The notes under the pieces were generated by a model. The model did not search any database. It had not been told where the DNA came from and saw only the letters and a list, made by a program, of their open reading frames with translations. Shown here piece by piece: positions 43,050 through 56,600 of a DNA stretch of 64,000 nucleotides. Position 1 is the stretch's first letter. Each line of letters opens with the position of its first letter. Origin of the DNA: Chaetomium olivaceum (Eukaryota; Ascomycota; Sordariomycetes; Sordariales; Chaetomiaceae); assembly GCA_039881045.1 (NCBI GenBank), contig JAYWVB010000007.1, positions 310,001-374,000 on the forward strand, in the 5' to 3' direction. Position numbers and translations under genes: made by a program.

Positions 43050-44912
43050 TGTAAGGTTGGGGCTGGAGCGCGTGAAATTCCATCCGTTTGTCCTCCGGGG
43101 CAAATTCTTCCTTCCTTCCTCTATCTGCCCTATGCCAGGTGCTTGCCTGGGATTCTTGGTGTTGAAATGCACCTCCGTTTGGGTCGGGGGCTGGTGTTGC
43201 CTCTTCGGGGGGACGGGTTCTGTGGGACACGGACGGGGGGCATGGCATGGTGGGGGGGCCAAGGGCATTAAAAAAAAGCTGGGATTCCATTATCTGCGGA
43301 TGTGTTTACGAGGTTGGGATGGTTGGTGCGTTACATGCTGAGTCAGTATGTAGGTAGGCCTTCTGGGCAAGCATGTTGTTAATCAATGTTGGTTTGTCTC
43401 ATTTGAGATTGGGGCGGCCATTGATTGGGTGTGAGAATGAGACGTGATGGTGTGTGTGGGAATGCGCTTGAGACGGGAGTTGATCATGAAGGGTCGTGAG
43501 AACCGGCTGTTGGAGTGGGGTGCCCTTGAGGTTGTGGGATTGCAAACAACAGTTGACAACATGGGGTATGATCCACCCTCCTCCGTCTTGGATGGTGAGA
43601 GTCTCTAAAAGAATGGTCTGGTCCAACGGTTTCATCCAAGTCTTTCTTGCAATGAACGTATCCCTAGGTATTCATCCACAGCCAACCCCCCTCTTCCTTC
43701 CTCAAGAGGCAACATGAGCCAAGAGGATGTATGTACACACACAATCCCACGCAACACCCACCTCCATCGAGCCTTAACAGACAAGAGAGACCCTTGAGCC
43801 GCCAAACCTGGCCGCCGTCGCGTCCTAGCCGCGAGCGTGTTTGTTGCAGTATCCCGCTCTGTCGGGCACGCAGGTACCCGTCCGGCCGGGGGTGGCTGGC
43901 ACGGTGAGACGCGCTGGTACCCGTTCCCGTCCCGAGTTGCCGTCTCGGTGGTGGGCTGTCGTCAGTGAGGCAAATGGGTTGTTCGAGTACGGCGCACTTG
44001 TACGTGGTATGTGTGAGCGGGTGCGCGGGTGAGCGGAAGGTCAGGGGGGCTTTTTATGTGTGCGACGGTTGTTGTATTGGTTTGGTCGAAAATGAAGGGC
44101 CTTGGAGAAGTCGCGGCGCCGGAGGAGTAGGGTGAGTTCAGAACTGACTCTGGTCGTGCAGTTGGGGTGTATATCGAAGCAGAGGGGTGCTGGGTTCTGT
44201 ACAAGCTCGATTAGTACGTGATGTGCGAGTTCCACGTTGCGGGCTACTTAGCCTTTTGAGCCTCAACGGCAACGCCATCACCTCTTTCCGTTTGGAGACA
44301 GCCTCGAGCCTCCCTCACCTCAAGCACGATGGGGTCGGGCCGGGAACCGACGGCATCCCCTGGCGAAGTGCGGCGACCGGTGCTATCGGCGATGGCCCGT
44401 AGCAGATTCGACCAAGAACATACAATGCACAATGCCGTAGTATTCGTTTCCAGATGGGGATTCCCAAGGCCCTGACGAGACGAACGGGATCTTGGAGCAA
44501 GACGAATGAGTCTTGTTAGAGATGGTGTAACACGACCAAACCCGGGACGGTATCCTGGGACATGGAACCCTTGCCCGAAGCCATCCCATCCGGACTTGGA
44601 GGCGCGCCGTCTTTCTGGACAAACGCCTTCAACGTCCCATGTCTGAGTGGTATGCTTGCTGGGCTTTTATGTACTTGCCGCGTCTCAAACGACCAGTTCG
44701 CGTCGCGGTCCTGACGGGAGGGGGACGAGGGCTAGATTGCGATTAGGGCTCACAAGTTTCGCGTTGCCGTTAATTTTCCCACCAGCAATGGGAGGTTTTC
44801 GTCTGGTCCCAGGCCCCTCCAAGTCGTCACCCGACGGTGGCCCGTTTCTAATTCCTCTACCGCTAAATCCCAACTCCATTGTCAGTTTGGATCAGGTTCG
44901 AAGCCAGCAGGG
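43050..44912. other. Intergenic, no gene seen
   Basis: About 1.9 kb. Several open frames occur, none with a recognisable family or splice structure. The right end is the leader of the next gene; its frame could start further upstream. Confidence 0.4.
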
Positions 44913-47306
44913 ATGCATCCAAGGCTTGAACAATGGTCGGAGCTCAAGGCTAAGGGAAAGAGCATGCGGGATCTCGATGCCGAGTATCGCGCGGTTCAAG
45001 ACCCGTCCGAGTTCTCCAAGAAGAAAGGAGATCAAAAACCCTCATTTCACCCAGCTTCCGGCTCTCCTCGGAAAGTGAAACGTCCAACTGATCCAGAGAC
45101 GCTCAGGCGGGCGCTTGAAGCAGACAGAGCAGCCGAAGCTGCGATGCGCAACGCCCCGCGGCGGTTCGACCGGGTCTGTGATGGAAAAGGCCCGGTGTAG
45201 ATATCCACCAACTGACTCTGACACAGGATGCGGGATATCCCAACGACGCCCCAATCCGGATGGTTACCAATCCTTGGCTGAGTGCCCGGTCGAGTGAGCA
45301 ATACTCGGTCGCTCCGGGTAACCTCCGGCCACCGACGGGACCGCGTAACTCCAACTGCAGATACCAACTGAGGAGGGGTCGGTGGAACTACCAGCAGCCA
45401 GCCGGCCAGCAGGGGAACCACCACCAGCCGCAACACCAACTGCAAGAGGCAACACAGCAGCAACCGAACCCCCAGGAGCCAAGAGCCCAGCAGCCAAAAA
45501 CCAATCAATCGAAGCCCGGCCCGCCGAAGCCCGAGCAGCCCAACCAGTCCGGCATCAATTTGTCGTGCGACCAGAAGTCAGGAAAGAACCAGCCCAAGAC
45601 CAACCAGTCAACAACCCACCAAAGCCACCATCAGCCGCAAGGCCATGCGCAGAGCGACCATCCATCAAATGACCAGCCCACGAGGCCAACCCCGGACGGC
45701 CGGCGCGGCAAAAAGAAAAAGAAAAAGGCCTATCAAGGAGACGACGCTGCATTATCCCCTCAGAAGCAGCTCCTTAGAAGAGAGAGAAGAGCGAAGTTCC
45801 TTAAAAAGGAGAAAAAGGCGAGGAAGGAGAAGCGGAAGCAGAAGAAGAACCGGCCCGATCCAAATACTGAGCAGCTAGAAGAAACACAGCCCAGGGAAGA
45901 GCAGAGAACAGCCGCGGCCCAAGAGCCGGAACAGAACGAAACCAGGCAGCCAACACACCCCAACGCCGGGCGTCCGCAGCAAGTGAAAGAGGAGGAGTCT
46001 GATACCGAGCACCCGTCATCCCTATCAGCGCGGTTCCAGCCCATGACCACAAATGACAACCCAGAGACTTCTACTGGGGTTAGAGCCGACGATGCACCTC
46101 GCCGTCGGGAGAACCATCCACTCCCTACCGAAGCCCGTGTTGGAGAGCAACACGGCTCGATGTCGACCTCCTTTGAGGCCCGTCCCTTCCCGCGCTCGCC
46201 CTCTTACGGGACTTGTGCATTCGAAAGCCCGCCTCCTCCTGGAGAATCCAACCAGACCTGTCAGGCGGCGGTTGAGCATGCCCCGCCGACTTCCACATCC
46301 GCTCCCCAACCCGGCGGCCCGGACGAGATTCCCCACGAGACCAAGGCACTCGCCCGCGCCATAGCGCAGGAGATGACCGACAAGCTCCACGCCATGCACC
46401 TCAGCATAACCGACCAGTTCGAGGCGCAAAGCAAGGAGATCACAGACCAGCTCGAGAAACAAATCACCAAGCAAAAGCGGCGGACGATCAAGCTCAAGAA
46501 GAGAACCAAGGTGCTCGCGGACAAGATCGAGCGCCAAACCGAGATAGTAAGTGCCCCTCCCCCTTCCCCCTTGACGCTAGCTGGGAGAGGCAAGCACACG
46601 CCAACCCCAGGAGAACCAGCCCCAGACAAGCAGGTACTGACACCGCCCTCTTTCTCTCACACAGTTGAAACGGCAAAAAACATGGATGAAAAAGCGCTCG
46701 CGCAAGGCAGTGGCGGCCGCGGCGAGCATTGAAGAGCGGCCGCGGCCAAGCAGGGCGACAGAGGAGTGGGAGTACATCCATGCGCCTATTGTCGGGTACA
46801 GTGATGACTCGACGGACGAGACTTATGTTTTGTCTAGTACCGACGAGGAGGAGGAGGAGAGTGATGTTTTGTCTACTATCGACGAGGAGGAGGAAGACGA
46901 TGAGGAAGAGGAGGAAGAGGAGGATACTGATACTAATGATGAAGCCGACAGCGAGGCCGACAGCGAGGACGAGCTCCCCAAGGGTTCAATGGCACCGCAT
47001 GCGGAGGAGGATATCTTGCCCTCCGTTGAGTCCGGGTCTGGGTCCGAGTCTGAGTCAGGGTCAGGGTCCGGCTCCGACGAGTCCGGGACCGATGAGCCGC
47101 CGACTCCGCCCCGCAAATTGAAGCGGGGCCGGGCGGGCGAGACGACGGAGCAGAGGACCGGCCCGAGACCGGCCAAAAAGCTGCGTCACGGCAAGGCAAA
47201 GGAGACGCCTGTGGTGAACCCTTATCTGGAACGCATCGCCCGTCAACGTGAACAGGCTGAGTTTGGGGTTTTCAGGGTAGGGAAATGCCGTTGTTTTCGT
47301 TGTTAG
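44913..47306 (+). CDS. Large disordered Q/P-rich, charged protein with coiled coil and acidic tract
   Basis: Model: exons 44913-45173, 45227-46546 and 46665-47306 (introns 53 nt with a CTGAC branch, and 118 nt GTAAGT..CACAG); 740 aa. The second and third exons stay open over 1.3 and 0.6 kb with biased composition: a Q/N/P/H-rich region (about residues 120-240), a lysine/arginine block (GKKKKKKAYQGDD ... KFLKKEKKARKEKRKQKK), a predicted coiled coil (ITDQFEAQSKEITDQLEKQI), an acidic stretch of Glu/Asp (46835-46935), a serine-glycine acidic stretch and a basic PARKL-like C terminus. No named domain. The charge alternation suggests a nuclear or nucleolar protein, an inference only. The first exon and start are the least certain parts. 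Confidence 0.55.
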
Positions 47307-49363
47307 GACAAATACAAGTACAGATCTGTAAATATTGTGTCCCCGTATTTCCGAGATGCTAGCTTAAAAGTCACTTGGGCCGAGTGGTGATGGATAACTC
47401 GTGGTCTCAAGGTGGTGTTGAAAGAGGATACTTCAAACACACGAACCGAAGAAGCCAAGACCGGGGGTTCCCTTGCCAAGTTCCGGAACCGCAGGGCTGC
47501 GGGAGGAACCGCCCAATGACCAGGGGAGGCTTCGGGAGTGCCTCCGGGGATCTCTCCGGTGTGGTCTCGGGGTTTCGGAGGCCGGGTTGTGGTTTTCAGG
47601 ATTTGGAAGCGGTGGCGGCAAGGGGGATGAATCCGCTGTGGGAGGAAAATGCACAAATCAAAGTTGCATCCGAAATCGCAGGGACTGACTGAAGAGAGCA
47701 CGGTTCCAGGTTGATCTCAACAAAACGGGCAGAGATTCTTAGCGCCCCAACAAAAGCATTGACTCCACTCTTTCACAAGCCTGGCGAGCCTGGGCATTGC
47801 TGCATTCCCCCTAACTCCCGATTGGCTTCCCTCCAGGGCCATGGATTGGATCTCAGGAACAGCTGCATCAGGATCTTGCTGCACAGCTGGCAGCTGAAAG
47901 AGATTTCATGCGGCGCGAGATCCGAATGAGACTCGGGCGGTCCGTGTTTGGTCTCTCAGTCGCATCACAGTCAGCCCAACTCTGAGGTTGGCGTCAAGTG
48001 TTTCGTGGGCAAGACCTCCATGGCTGGGAACAAAATTTCCATAGCCACTTCTCCCCAGTTTGGAGGAACCCCGCCCCCGCGGTTTGAGCGTGCCTTGCAG
48101 GGATTTGCAGGGTCCACTGCCGCTCATCCCCTGCCCAACGAACAACTTCGGTTGCGAAAACGAAAACTTCCATTTCCCCGTGTCACTTCACCAACTTCGC
48201 CTCGGACCGCCTCCCAGTTGTCGTTCCAGAACCGAAGGGAGATCCTCCGGGATCGAACCGTCGGCGGCCTCATCGCTTGCAGAGGTCCGTCCATCCGGCT
48301 TGTTCTTCTTGGTCTCCCCTCACTGTGTCCCGCTGGCAAGTGGCTAGCTGGCAATGATAAGATCTCTCAGGAAACGCTGTCAGCTGCAGCTGCTGCCAGC
48401 CAAAAATGCACGCAGCGAAGATCTTCGATATCCAACCAGGTCTGGCTAGCTCCATCAAGGACCGCCAATCGGGTAGGCCTCGGCAAGACATTTTTTGTCC
48501 AGCTCAGCTCAAGCATGCGCATTCACATGCCAGTCGGCTGCGGGCTCGGACCACGACTTGGACCACTCGATCGAAGTCGACCTCGCCGCCTCCTCACTCG
48601 CGGTCGAGGCGGTGAACCGATTCGGTCATTCTTGGCGGTCTGGTCTGGGTTCTCCTGCAGATGGCCACCTCAGTTTCGAAAATGTCGCCTTCCAAGGAGG
48701 AGGCGCGTTGTGTGGAGCTCGGGCAGCTTGTGGTGGCCAAACCGAGAGCGAATTTGAAACCTCACCATCGAGGAGGAAGGGGGTTGAGGAATTCGAGAGA
48801 CAACTCGAAGGCAGCAAAGGCTACAAATGCAAGTAAGTAGGTAGGAAACAACTAACTGTGAGAAGGGCGTGTTATTCTCTGGTTGCTTCAAAACAACAAA
48901 CTTCGTTTCCCGCTTCGTGTTGGTGTTTCTGTGTGCTACCCAAGCAAAGGTGCTTGTGCCAGTTGTTGTGCAGCGCAGGGTCCGAATTGCCCTTTCCGAC
49001 GGGACATTTTTGTAAGTGCCTGCCGTCCGGCCCCATCCCAACAAATCGCTGGGAATCGACCCACGGAAGCAGGAGCACCCACACGAATTTTTCGAGACCC
49101 TGCACCAGCGGAAAGCGGAAAGGGCGCGTCTTGGGTTTTCTTGGGCTTTCTTGGGTTTCTTTTCTTCGCATTGACCCCCACATCCTTCTTCTCTCTTTTC
49201 CTTTCTCCGTGGTTGATCGCGGTTTCTCCTTGACGGTACTTTGTGTAACCCTGCTTCAATTTCCCATCGTTGGAGCACACCCAAACTCCCTCCGCCTTCG
49301 TCCTTTCTCACCACACCACAAGGTGCTCGTCTGAGGCCAATTGATCATCAAAGTCCGAGCATC
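47307..49363. other. Intergenic and long pyrimidine-rich leader of the desaturase
   Basis: No supported gene in about 2 kb. Open frames at 47.9-48.8 kb lack family resemblance. The last ~250 bp (49110-49320) are strongly T/C-rich, a common feature just upstream of highly expressed filamentous-fungal genes. Confidence 0.4.
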
Positions 49364-50878
49364 ATGGCGCCCACGACCGCCACGGCCGCCCCGTCGGCTA
49401 ACAAGCCGTTCCTGAGGCGGAACATGGCCTCGTCCACCTTCGACTCGGACACGAGCGCCGTTGTCTCGCCCATGGACTCCCCCGCGGACTCGCCCCGCCA
49501 CTCACCCTCTTCCACCTCGCTGTCGTCGCTGGCTTCCGACGACGCCCCGGCCACGACCAAGTACGGCAAGTTGGTCGACACATACGGAAACGAGTTCAAG
49601 GTTCCCGACTTCACCATCAAGGAGATCCGCGATGCCATCCCCAAGCACTGCTACGAGCGCTCGGCCGTCCGCAGTCTTGCCTATGTCGCCCGCGACATGG
49701 TGTACCTTGGCACCACCTTCTACCTCTGGAACACATACGTGACGCCCGAGTTCGTCCCCTCCCAGCCGCTGCGTGTCGTCCTGTGGGGCGTGTACACCTT
49801 CCTCCAGGGCCTCTTCGGCACCGGCCTCTGGGTCCTTGCCCACGAGTGCGGCCACGGCGCCTTTTCTCCCTCGCAGAAGCTCAATAACATTGTCGGCTGG
49901 GTCCTGCATTCGGCGCTCCTGGTGCCCTACTTCAGCTGGCAGCTCAGCCACAGCAAGCACCACAAGGCCACCGGTAACATGGAACGCGACATGGTGTTCG
50001 TCCCCCGCACCCGGGAGCAGCAAGCCAGCCGCATCGGCCGCCTCGTCCACGAGATCTCGGAGCTGACCGAGGAGACCCCCATCTACACCTTCATCCACCT
50101 GCTCGGCCAGCAGCTTATTGGCTGGTGGAATTACCTCCTCACCAACGTGACAGGCCACGACAACCACGAGAGGCAGCGGGAGGGCCGCGGCAAGGGCAAG
50201 AAGAACGGCTGGGGAGGCCAGGTTAACCACTTTGACCCGCGCAGCCCGCTGTACGAGAACCGTGACGCCTCGTACATCCTGCTGAGCGATCTGGGTTTGG
50301 CCATCACCATCACGGCGCTCGTCTACCTCGGCAAGACCTTTGGCTGGTCCAACATGTTTGTGTGGTACTTTTTGCCCTACCTCTGGGTCAACCACTGGCT
50401 CGGTGAGTAGCTTTTTTTGTCCGGTTGCAATGAAACATAGTATGCTGACAAGTCGTAAAAGTTGCCATCACGTACCTCCAGCACACCGACCCCTCGCTCC
50501 CCCCACTACACCGACTCGGAGTGGAACTTTGTCCGCGGCGCTGCCGCCACCATCGACCGCGAGTTCGGCTTCATCGGGCGGCACCTGCTGCACGGCATCA
50601 TCGAGACGCATGTGCTGCACCACTACGTCAGCTCGATCCCCTTCTACAACGCCGACGAGGCCACCGAGGCCATCAAACCCATCATGGGCCAGCACTACCG
50701 CGCCGACACCCGCGAGGGCCCCGTCGGCTTCATCAAGGCCATCTGGAAGAGCGCCCGCTGGTGCCAGTGGGTCGAGCCCAACGAGGGCGCCGAGGGCCGT
50801 GCCAAGGGTGTGCTCTTCTTCCGCAACCAGAACGGGCTCGGTACCAAGCCCGCTAAGATTGCTCCCGCGGCCCAGTAG
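49364..50878 (+). CDS. FAD2: Delta-12 oleate desaturase (endoplasmic reticulum), two exons, one frame break
   Basis: Membrane di-iron enzyme that converts oleate to linoleate. Exons 49364-50402 and 50462-50878 (59 nt intron, phase 1). The three histidine boxes are present: HECGH (in VLAHECGHGAFSPSQ), HSKHH (in LSHSKHHKATGNM) and HVLHH (in IETHVLHHYVSSIPFYNADE). Hydrophobic segments flank the boxes (VVLWGVYTFLQGLFGTGLWV; LGLAITITALVYLG). The ending TREGPVGFIKAIWKSARWCQ then WVEPNEGAEG is that of delta-12 rather than omega-3 desaturases, as I recall. The N-terminal ~50 residues are Ser/Pro/Asp-rich. The C run at 50499-50504 carries one base too many: removing one restores HTDPSLPHYTDSEWNF and gives 485 codons (484 aa). 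Confidence 0.92.
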
Positions 50879-53063
50879 AGGGCACATCGGGTTTTGTGTG
50901 TCTTCTCGGGTGAAGTGAAACCGGGCCTGCGGCGTTGCTGTCCCACCATATCTACCGTCACGACCGGTCTGGGGGTTGAGCTCTGGAGCTGACCCCCGGC
51001 TGGGAATGGGTTGACGGTTGCACGGCTGAATGGGGTGGGCTGGACTGCGTCGGGGTGTTCCCGAGTATTTTGTAATGACCTCCATAACAGTTTTTTTGTC
51101 CCCCTTATCCATCGTTCGAGGAGGCGAAGTGCTTGGTTCTGCGGTAGACCAGACAGCATTTTGCTGTTATCATGTCAGGACGATGGTGTGGCGTCGCTTG
51201 GGGTTAGATGGTAGAGACAAAGAGAGAAAGCCTATGCGCTAATGAATGAGACCATGGTTTTTGAATCCGCCTTTTTATATGGAGCCTGGGTGAGGCATCT
51301 TGAGCTTGAGAAGTGGGTGTGATTTGTGTGTTGGGTGAGGTATCCTTCGAAGTGGTTATGTATGTTGGTTGTGGTGACAGGTGCTGTGTCAAAACATTCT
51401 CCGAGCTCCATGCCCATGCCATGAACATGTGTTGCTGCGCCTTACATTGAATTGAGTATTGATGTATGTATCCGGGGAGTTTTGTCCATTGCGGTCCGGA
51501 ATTCGCTCATCATCAGTCCATCCATAAGTTCCTTTCCATGGGCAAATCAACCAACCACCAGAATGGGACAGGGCCAGGCAAGGTGACAAAAATGTGGTGA
51601 CTTGGTGTGTGAAGCATCTTCTACCGAGGCGAGTGTGTGGTGTGTGCGTGTGTGGTGTGTGTGTGTGTTGTGGTGAGTGTTGCATCAAGGCTCTCATTCT
51701 CCGAGGTGTTCCATGGGGGCCCATGGGGGGGTATGGTGACGGTGACTTTAGAGCGATGCATCGGTACATCATCTTGGAGGTTTGGTTATTGCGGTCCAGA
51801 ATTCGATTCGCTCATCCTCATGGCGGCCATATCAGTCACGGTCATTGATGGGAATGACTGGAGCGAGATGGGTGCCAGGTGTTAAGTACCTTAGGATGAG
51901 GGGTTGAAGTGGTTGTTATGTAGATAGATCCTCCCTGTCTGGTCTGTCTGTCTGTCCACTCTGGCTGCTGCATCTGAACGGCTGCCTTGTTTGAGGCGTC
52001 CTTGACTGTCCGTTTCGGGAAGCTGCGTGGTCCCATGTGGTGGTCGGGTGCGGGGTGGAGGTGAGGGGTGCGTGGTGGCCGGGCTGGCCGGGCTGCCGGG
52101 TTGGTTCGGACCGGTTTGACTGTCAATGGTTTGTTTGTACTGTATGTGTGGTCCGACCGATCTGGCTCGGTAGGTCGGTTCGGATCATCCGGTTTGGGTT
52201 GGATGACTCGGATCAGATCGGATTCGTGTGTTGTGTCACGGGTTGCTTTGGTGGCCCTGTGTATGGCTGATCGGATTGGGGTTGGATCGAGGTTGGATTG
52301 GGGTTAAGTCCGAATGGTGGATTTGGTTACATTGTAAGTAGTAGGGTTTCTGGTTGTTGTGATGCTTTTGTTGGTGGTTGCTCCTCTCTTCCCCGCAACT
52401 GGTTGGGTTGAAGGTGATGGGTGGTATGTGTCTTGCTTACTGGCTTGGCCGTCGATGTCATCCAGGGAATGGCTATGGGGGTATGGAGTTTCTTGGTCAT
52501 GTGCTTTGTTGAATATTACCGCATGGAACTCATTGGGCTGCATATGCACATGGACAAGAAAGCACTATGTAAGAGCCTTTGGCAATGTCATCTGTGTATT
52601 ATGCACTACTGGTGTATTTGCTTGGGATGTGCTTCTGACAGCGGGTCGCATTGAACAAAGTATCATAAGCAACCTAGGGTTGAACCGCATCTTTAAGTTC
52701 CGAGAAATCTCTCCGGCGTTCTCAGGAACTTGGTTAATTATCGATGTTGTTTTCTTTGACTCGCCTTCACTTTAATCTCTTGACCGGCGATAAACCTGGA
52801 AGCCAGCAAACTATGACTTCAGGTTAGACACTGGCAACACTTTGGACGTTGTGAGGCATCAATGATCAGATTCTTCATGTGCTCTTGTCTAGGTGGGTAT
52901 CCCCAGTTTGCATAAAGGAACTAAATGGACTGCAACAGAGATGCTGCTACGAGATACCGCTCTCAAAGCCAGTGGTTGTTGACACACCACCGGCCCTGCT
53001 CCCCGCGGATCATCGCGAGATACCAAGCCACAGACAGCCCGACCCCCTTACACTGCCTCGAGA
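50879..53063. other. Intergenic, GT-rich simple sequence
   Basis: No supported gene in 2.2 kb. 51600-51685 is a GTGTG-rich simple repeat. 52130-52300 is a stretch with many GGTTCGG, GGATCA and TTGG-type short repeats. Confidence 0.4.
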
Positions 53064-53660
53064 TTAATCACCCCTCTCGCCATGAGGCAGCGTCGCCATG
53101 CCGCCCTCGCACCGGAGTGTGCCCCAGTCGTTGCCAATGCCTTCGTCTAAAACAAGTCAGTAAGTAACAGGCACCGAAATGTGAGCAAAGGTTCGAGCTA
53201 GACATACCCAGGTTGATAGTTGACTGCACAAAGCCATCGCTGCCCACCAGCGGCTTACAGTCACAGGTGAGCTCGTGCACCGTGGTACCCTGAGTTCCCT
53301 TAAGCGTGGCCGAGCCGATGGTGCAGTTGGTGCAGTAGTTGGAGAATTTGCCGCTGCGGAGAGGGTGTGTGTTAGCGTATTCGTTTCGTCCAGCGATGGG
53401 CTGGAGAGGGCGGCGACTTACTACACCTCCCACTGCATCTCGCCGGTGGCCTGGTCCAAGCCGATGCACATGGTCAAGTCAAGCTCGTTCTCCGTCGGAA
53501 TGTCAACACCATCGTGGTCGTGGTACCAACAGGTGGCGCCGAGGAAGAAGTTATCGTAGAGATGGATGTTGGTGCAGCTGCGATCGAAGTTGATGAACGG
53601 GTCGGTGGCAGCAGTGACAAGCAGAGATGCCATAGAGGCGAGGACAGTGAAAAAACGCAT
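53064..53660 (-). CDS. Secreted cyanovirin-N-like (CVNH) lectin-type protein, three exons
   Basis: Exons 53660-53422, 53353-53208 and 53146-53064 (introns 68 and 61 nt); 155 aa, frame intact. The signal peptide MRFFTVLASMASLLVTAA is followed by a CVNH-like pattern: FDRSCTNIHLYDNFFLGATC, then ENELDLTMCIGLDQATGEMQ, a second half GKFSNYCTNCTIGSATLKG, THELTCDCK-like VHELTCDCK, and INLDEGIGNDWGTLRCEG. The two halves mirror each other, as in CVNH folds: a Cys after the first strand, a (D/N)L..C/I.N/LD..G.(M/L) end strand. Family members bind mannose-rich glycans. Here the cysteine count is higher than in cyanovirin itself, as is common in secreted fungal versions. The target is unknown. Confidence 0.75.
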
Positions 53661-56600
53661 TTTGTAAGGTTGGTTGAGAAACGGGTGTTGTGTGGTTACG
53701 ACAGGCGATTCCGATTCTCGTGGTCGGTTGAGAAACAGGAAGAGAGGAAGGTGGGTTGTTTTCACTGTTAATAAACCATTCCCGTTTTTGGGTAGTGATA
53801 AATCTAGAACCTGTCGCACTGGGTGTAATAGACGTTCCTTCCTGCTACCATTGAGAACCTCGAGATAAATGAAGTGACGGCCGTAACTCACCGAGCCCAT
53901 GGGGCACTGCAGCACATGCGGAAACCAGCAAACAAGCCAGTTGCATGGCGCCTTAAATAAGACTTGCCCGACACATTCTCTTCCCTTTCGGGAATATTCC
54001 GCACCTTTCCGGAACGAAGAACTACCTAGTGTTAAACATCAGGATTCCGCTGATCCCACTATGCCCAAGGCAGGTTGTACCATCTCCTCACAAGCTCACG
54101 TGGTATATTTTTGTCTTGAGGAACGGCTTATGACGCAATGCTCTAGCCTGTCTGTGGCCGGGAAAATGACACTCCGGACATGCTTGTTATTGTAGTATTC
54201 GAGAAACCGAAAGCCGGGCTTAACATCCTGTCGATCAGTGATGCTTGGTTGCAACAACCTTGTCGCTTTCGGTATCCAGCTCAACAACAAACTATGGCGT
54301 GTATTTGCATCCCTACCAAGGCTGTTCTCTGAAAGACATGTAGGTTTGTTTATAAGAGACACCAAAGGACCGATTCAAGGAACCTGACGGGAAGATGCTG
54401 AGAAAGGAAGCCTTCCTTCTCACTTTCTCCGAGTCACTCACTTTACCAACGGTGATGGAAATGGTGGAACAGAATTCGAAGGAATAAAATTGAAGAACGT
54501 AGATTACCTGATTTATACCCCATTGTAGAAGACCATCCCGGCTAACTAACTCATCGAGATTATTACTGGCATCAGAACTCTCAGAGCTTCAAGTCGACAA
54601 CCACAATAGCAACAACATCGACTTGAGGTTTGGAGGCCTTCCGCTCGCGACCCACTCGAAGCCTGCAGCGGCGGGATTGCCCCGATAGGGCTCCGCACGG
54701 GCCACTGCATCGAAGCCGAAAAGGAGAGAAAAAAGTCAGGTCCCTGCTGGTTTTTGCAGTGCGGCTTGTTCCGCCCTGCAGGCAGCTCTCGGAGCATGAA
54801 TCCAAAACAAATCGGCCCCGCTCAACTTCTGCAATCGAGATTGCCGGTGGCCCCTCCTCATTTCCTGCCCCTGCCAAGCTGTGGCTTGCGCACCGAGACC
54901 GCCACTTTAACCTCGAACCTCGAACCTTGAGGTATGGGGCGAGCAGGAATCTCGACTTGGCAAAGTCAACAAGCCGTTGGAATTGAGACCGGTCTTCGGC
55001 GGGGCCGAGTCAACACAGGCACGGTGGTATTTTTTGGGCACGGCTTGAAACATCACAAACACAACAAAACGACAACACCACCACCATCGCAGATAAGGAC
55101 CCGAAGTAACCAACACCATTCAGAGATCGGACGCCACAACCAACAGCGCTACTGCTGCAGGTGCAGCGGCGTTGTGTTGTCCGTGCAGGCTGACGCGCAC
55201 CACACCACACCGTCCCATCTTGGCACTGCAGCCACAGCTACCAGGTTTGTTTCCACTGTTTCAACCACCCTCGCCCTAGGCTGTGCGCTGGCGGTTGGCC
55301 CGTTGCTCTCGGCCGGGCCGGGCCACGGTCAGTCGCGAGGGGTTTGGCTGACGAGATGTCGCGTGGTTCATGTCGAAGGGGAAGGGCCGTGAGGTTGGTC
55401 GGCCGGCGGAAATGGTTTCGCAATTTAGAGTTGCCTGGTCAGCTTATGAAACTCACCTCGCCCAAATCGGCCGTGGTGTGGTTTCCGCGGCAGTGATACC
55501 TGGTTACCGCTACTCTGGCCGGCGAGCTAAGTAATTACTGGAACTGCCATGCCGCGCATGCTCATCAAAAGTTGCGTGCGAATGTGGTGTGGTGTGGAAG
55601 AAAAGAGCTGTGCAGTTGGTGCGCCGAGTGCGCAGCGCAGCTGTGTTATCGGCTCGGCCAGAAATATCCAAAATGGGCTTCTCCACCGTCACCAAGGATG
55701 GGATGCGTTGCCGATCACTGTGATCCATCGGGGATGTTGACGACTCGATCAAGACCACATGGATCTCGGCCATCGATAGTCAGCAAAGACCTTGTCCCAT
55801 CGCTGCCGACCACCCGAAAAAAGAACCTGAAAAAGAGGCCTCAAATTCCCCAAAGTTTGGTTCCGCCCGTCGTTGGCCTTCTTATTCCGGCAGGAAGCTG
55901 TGCTCTGATATCACCACTCTTGTCTTGCCAATTCGTGCCTTGATTCTGCATGTTTTTTTTTTCTAGCTTGACAGTGGTTGGGCTTATGCTGGGGAAAAGG
56001 CTTCGATAGGTCCAGACTTGCAGCCATCCTCCACTCTGAATTTCCGTCCCGCGCTCCCACCCCCGCCGAGCTGCCAGTGGGCGTGCGCTAGCCTCTTCCG
56101 CCATTTGCTCCCTCTTTTGACTCGGTTTTTTCCTGTTGATTCTCGCAATCTTGGTCGCCATTACGCCTTTCGTTCCTTTTCCTTGCACATAAACCCCATC
56201 ACCTTGTCGGCCGTCGCTCGTTTGCCGTTTCTTCCGCCAACTTTTAGGTCGCAAAGACGCCTAACACCTGTACATTCGCTACTCACACCGCAATCCGCCG
56301 ACCCTCGTTCATCAGCGCTTGCATAACCTTAAACCACCCTACCCAACGTTAATACCTCCCCGACACCAAGTCGATACTTCACGATTCAATCGCTTCGAAA
56401 CCTACAGTTATTAATATCACTCATCCCATCGCTCCCGCTGGCCGTTTTGTTTCGCCATCAGCTCCGCCCTTGTTTGTCCACCTGGCGACCGAATCCTCGA
56501 CCCAGCGGCATTGTGAGACACGCGCTCTGGCATCCAGGGGTTAGCCGCTCGCATTCCGTCTGATCATCTGGACCTACCGATCAACCCGCCGCACCACGCA

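Noticed and set aside
45194..45226. A 32 nt intron in the disordered protein gene
   Set aside because: Below usual minimum size; the 53 nt alternative (45174-45226) with a branch site keeps the same frame.
47948..48757. 269-codon open frame between the disordered protein and the desaturase
   Set aside because: No domain, no conserved pattern, and composition like surrounding leader DNA. It could still be a lineage-specific gene, but nothing supports it.
49502..50395. 297-codon open frame antisense to the desaturase
   Set aside because: Shadow of third-position G/C bias on the other strand; the histidine boxes and membrane segments are on the plus strand.
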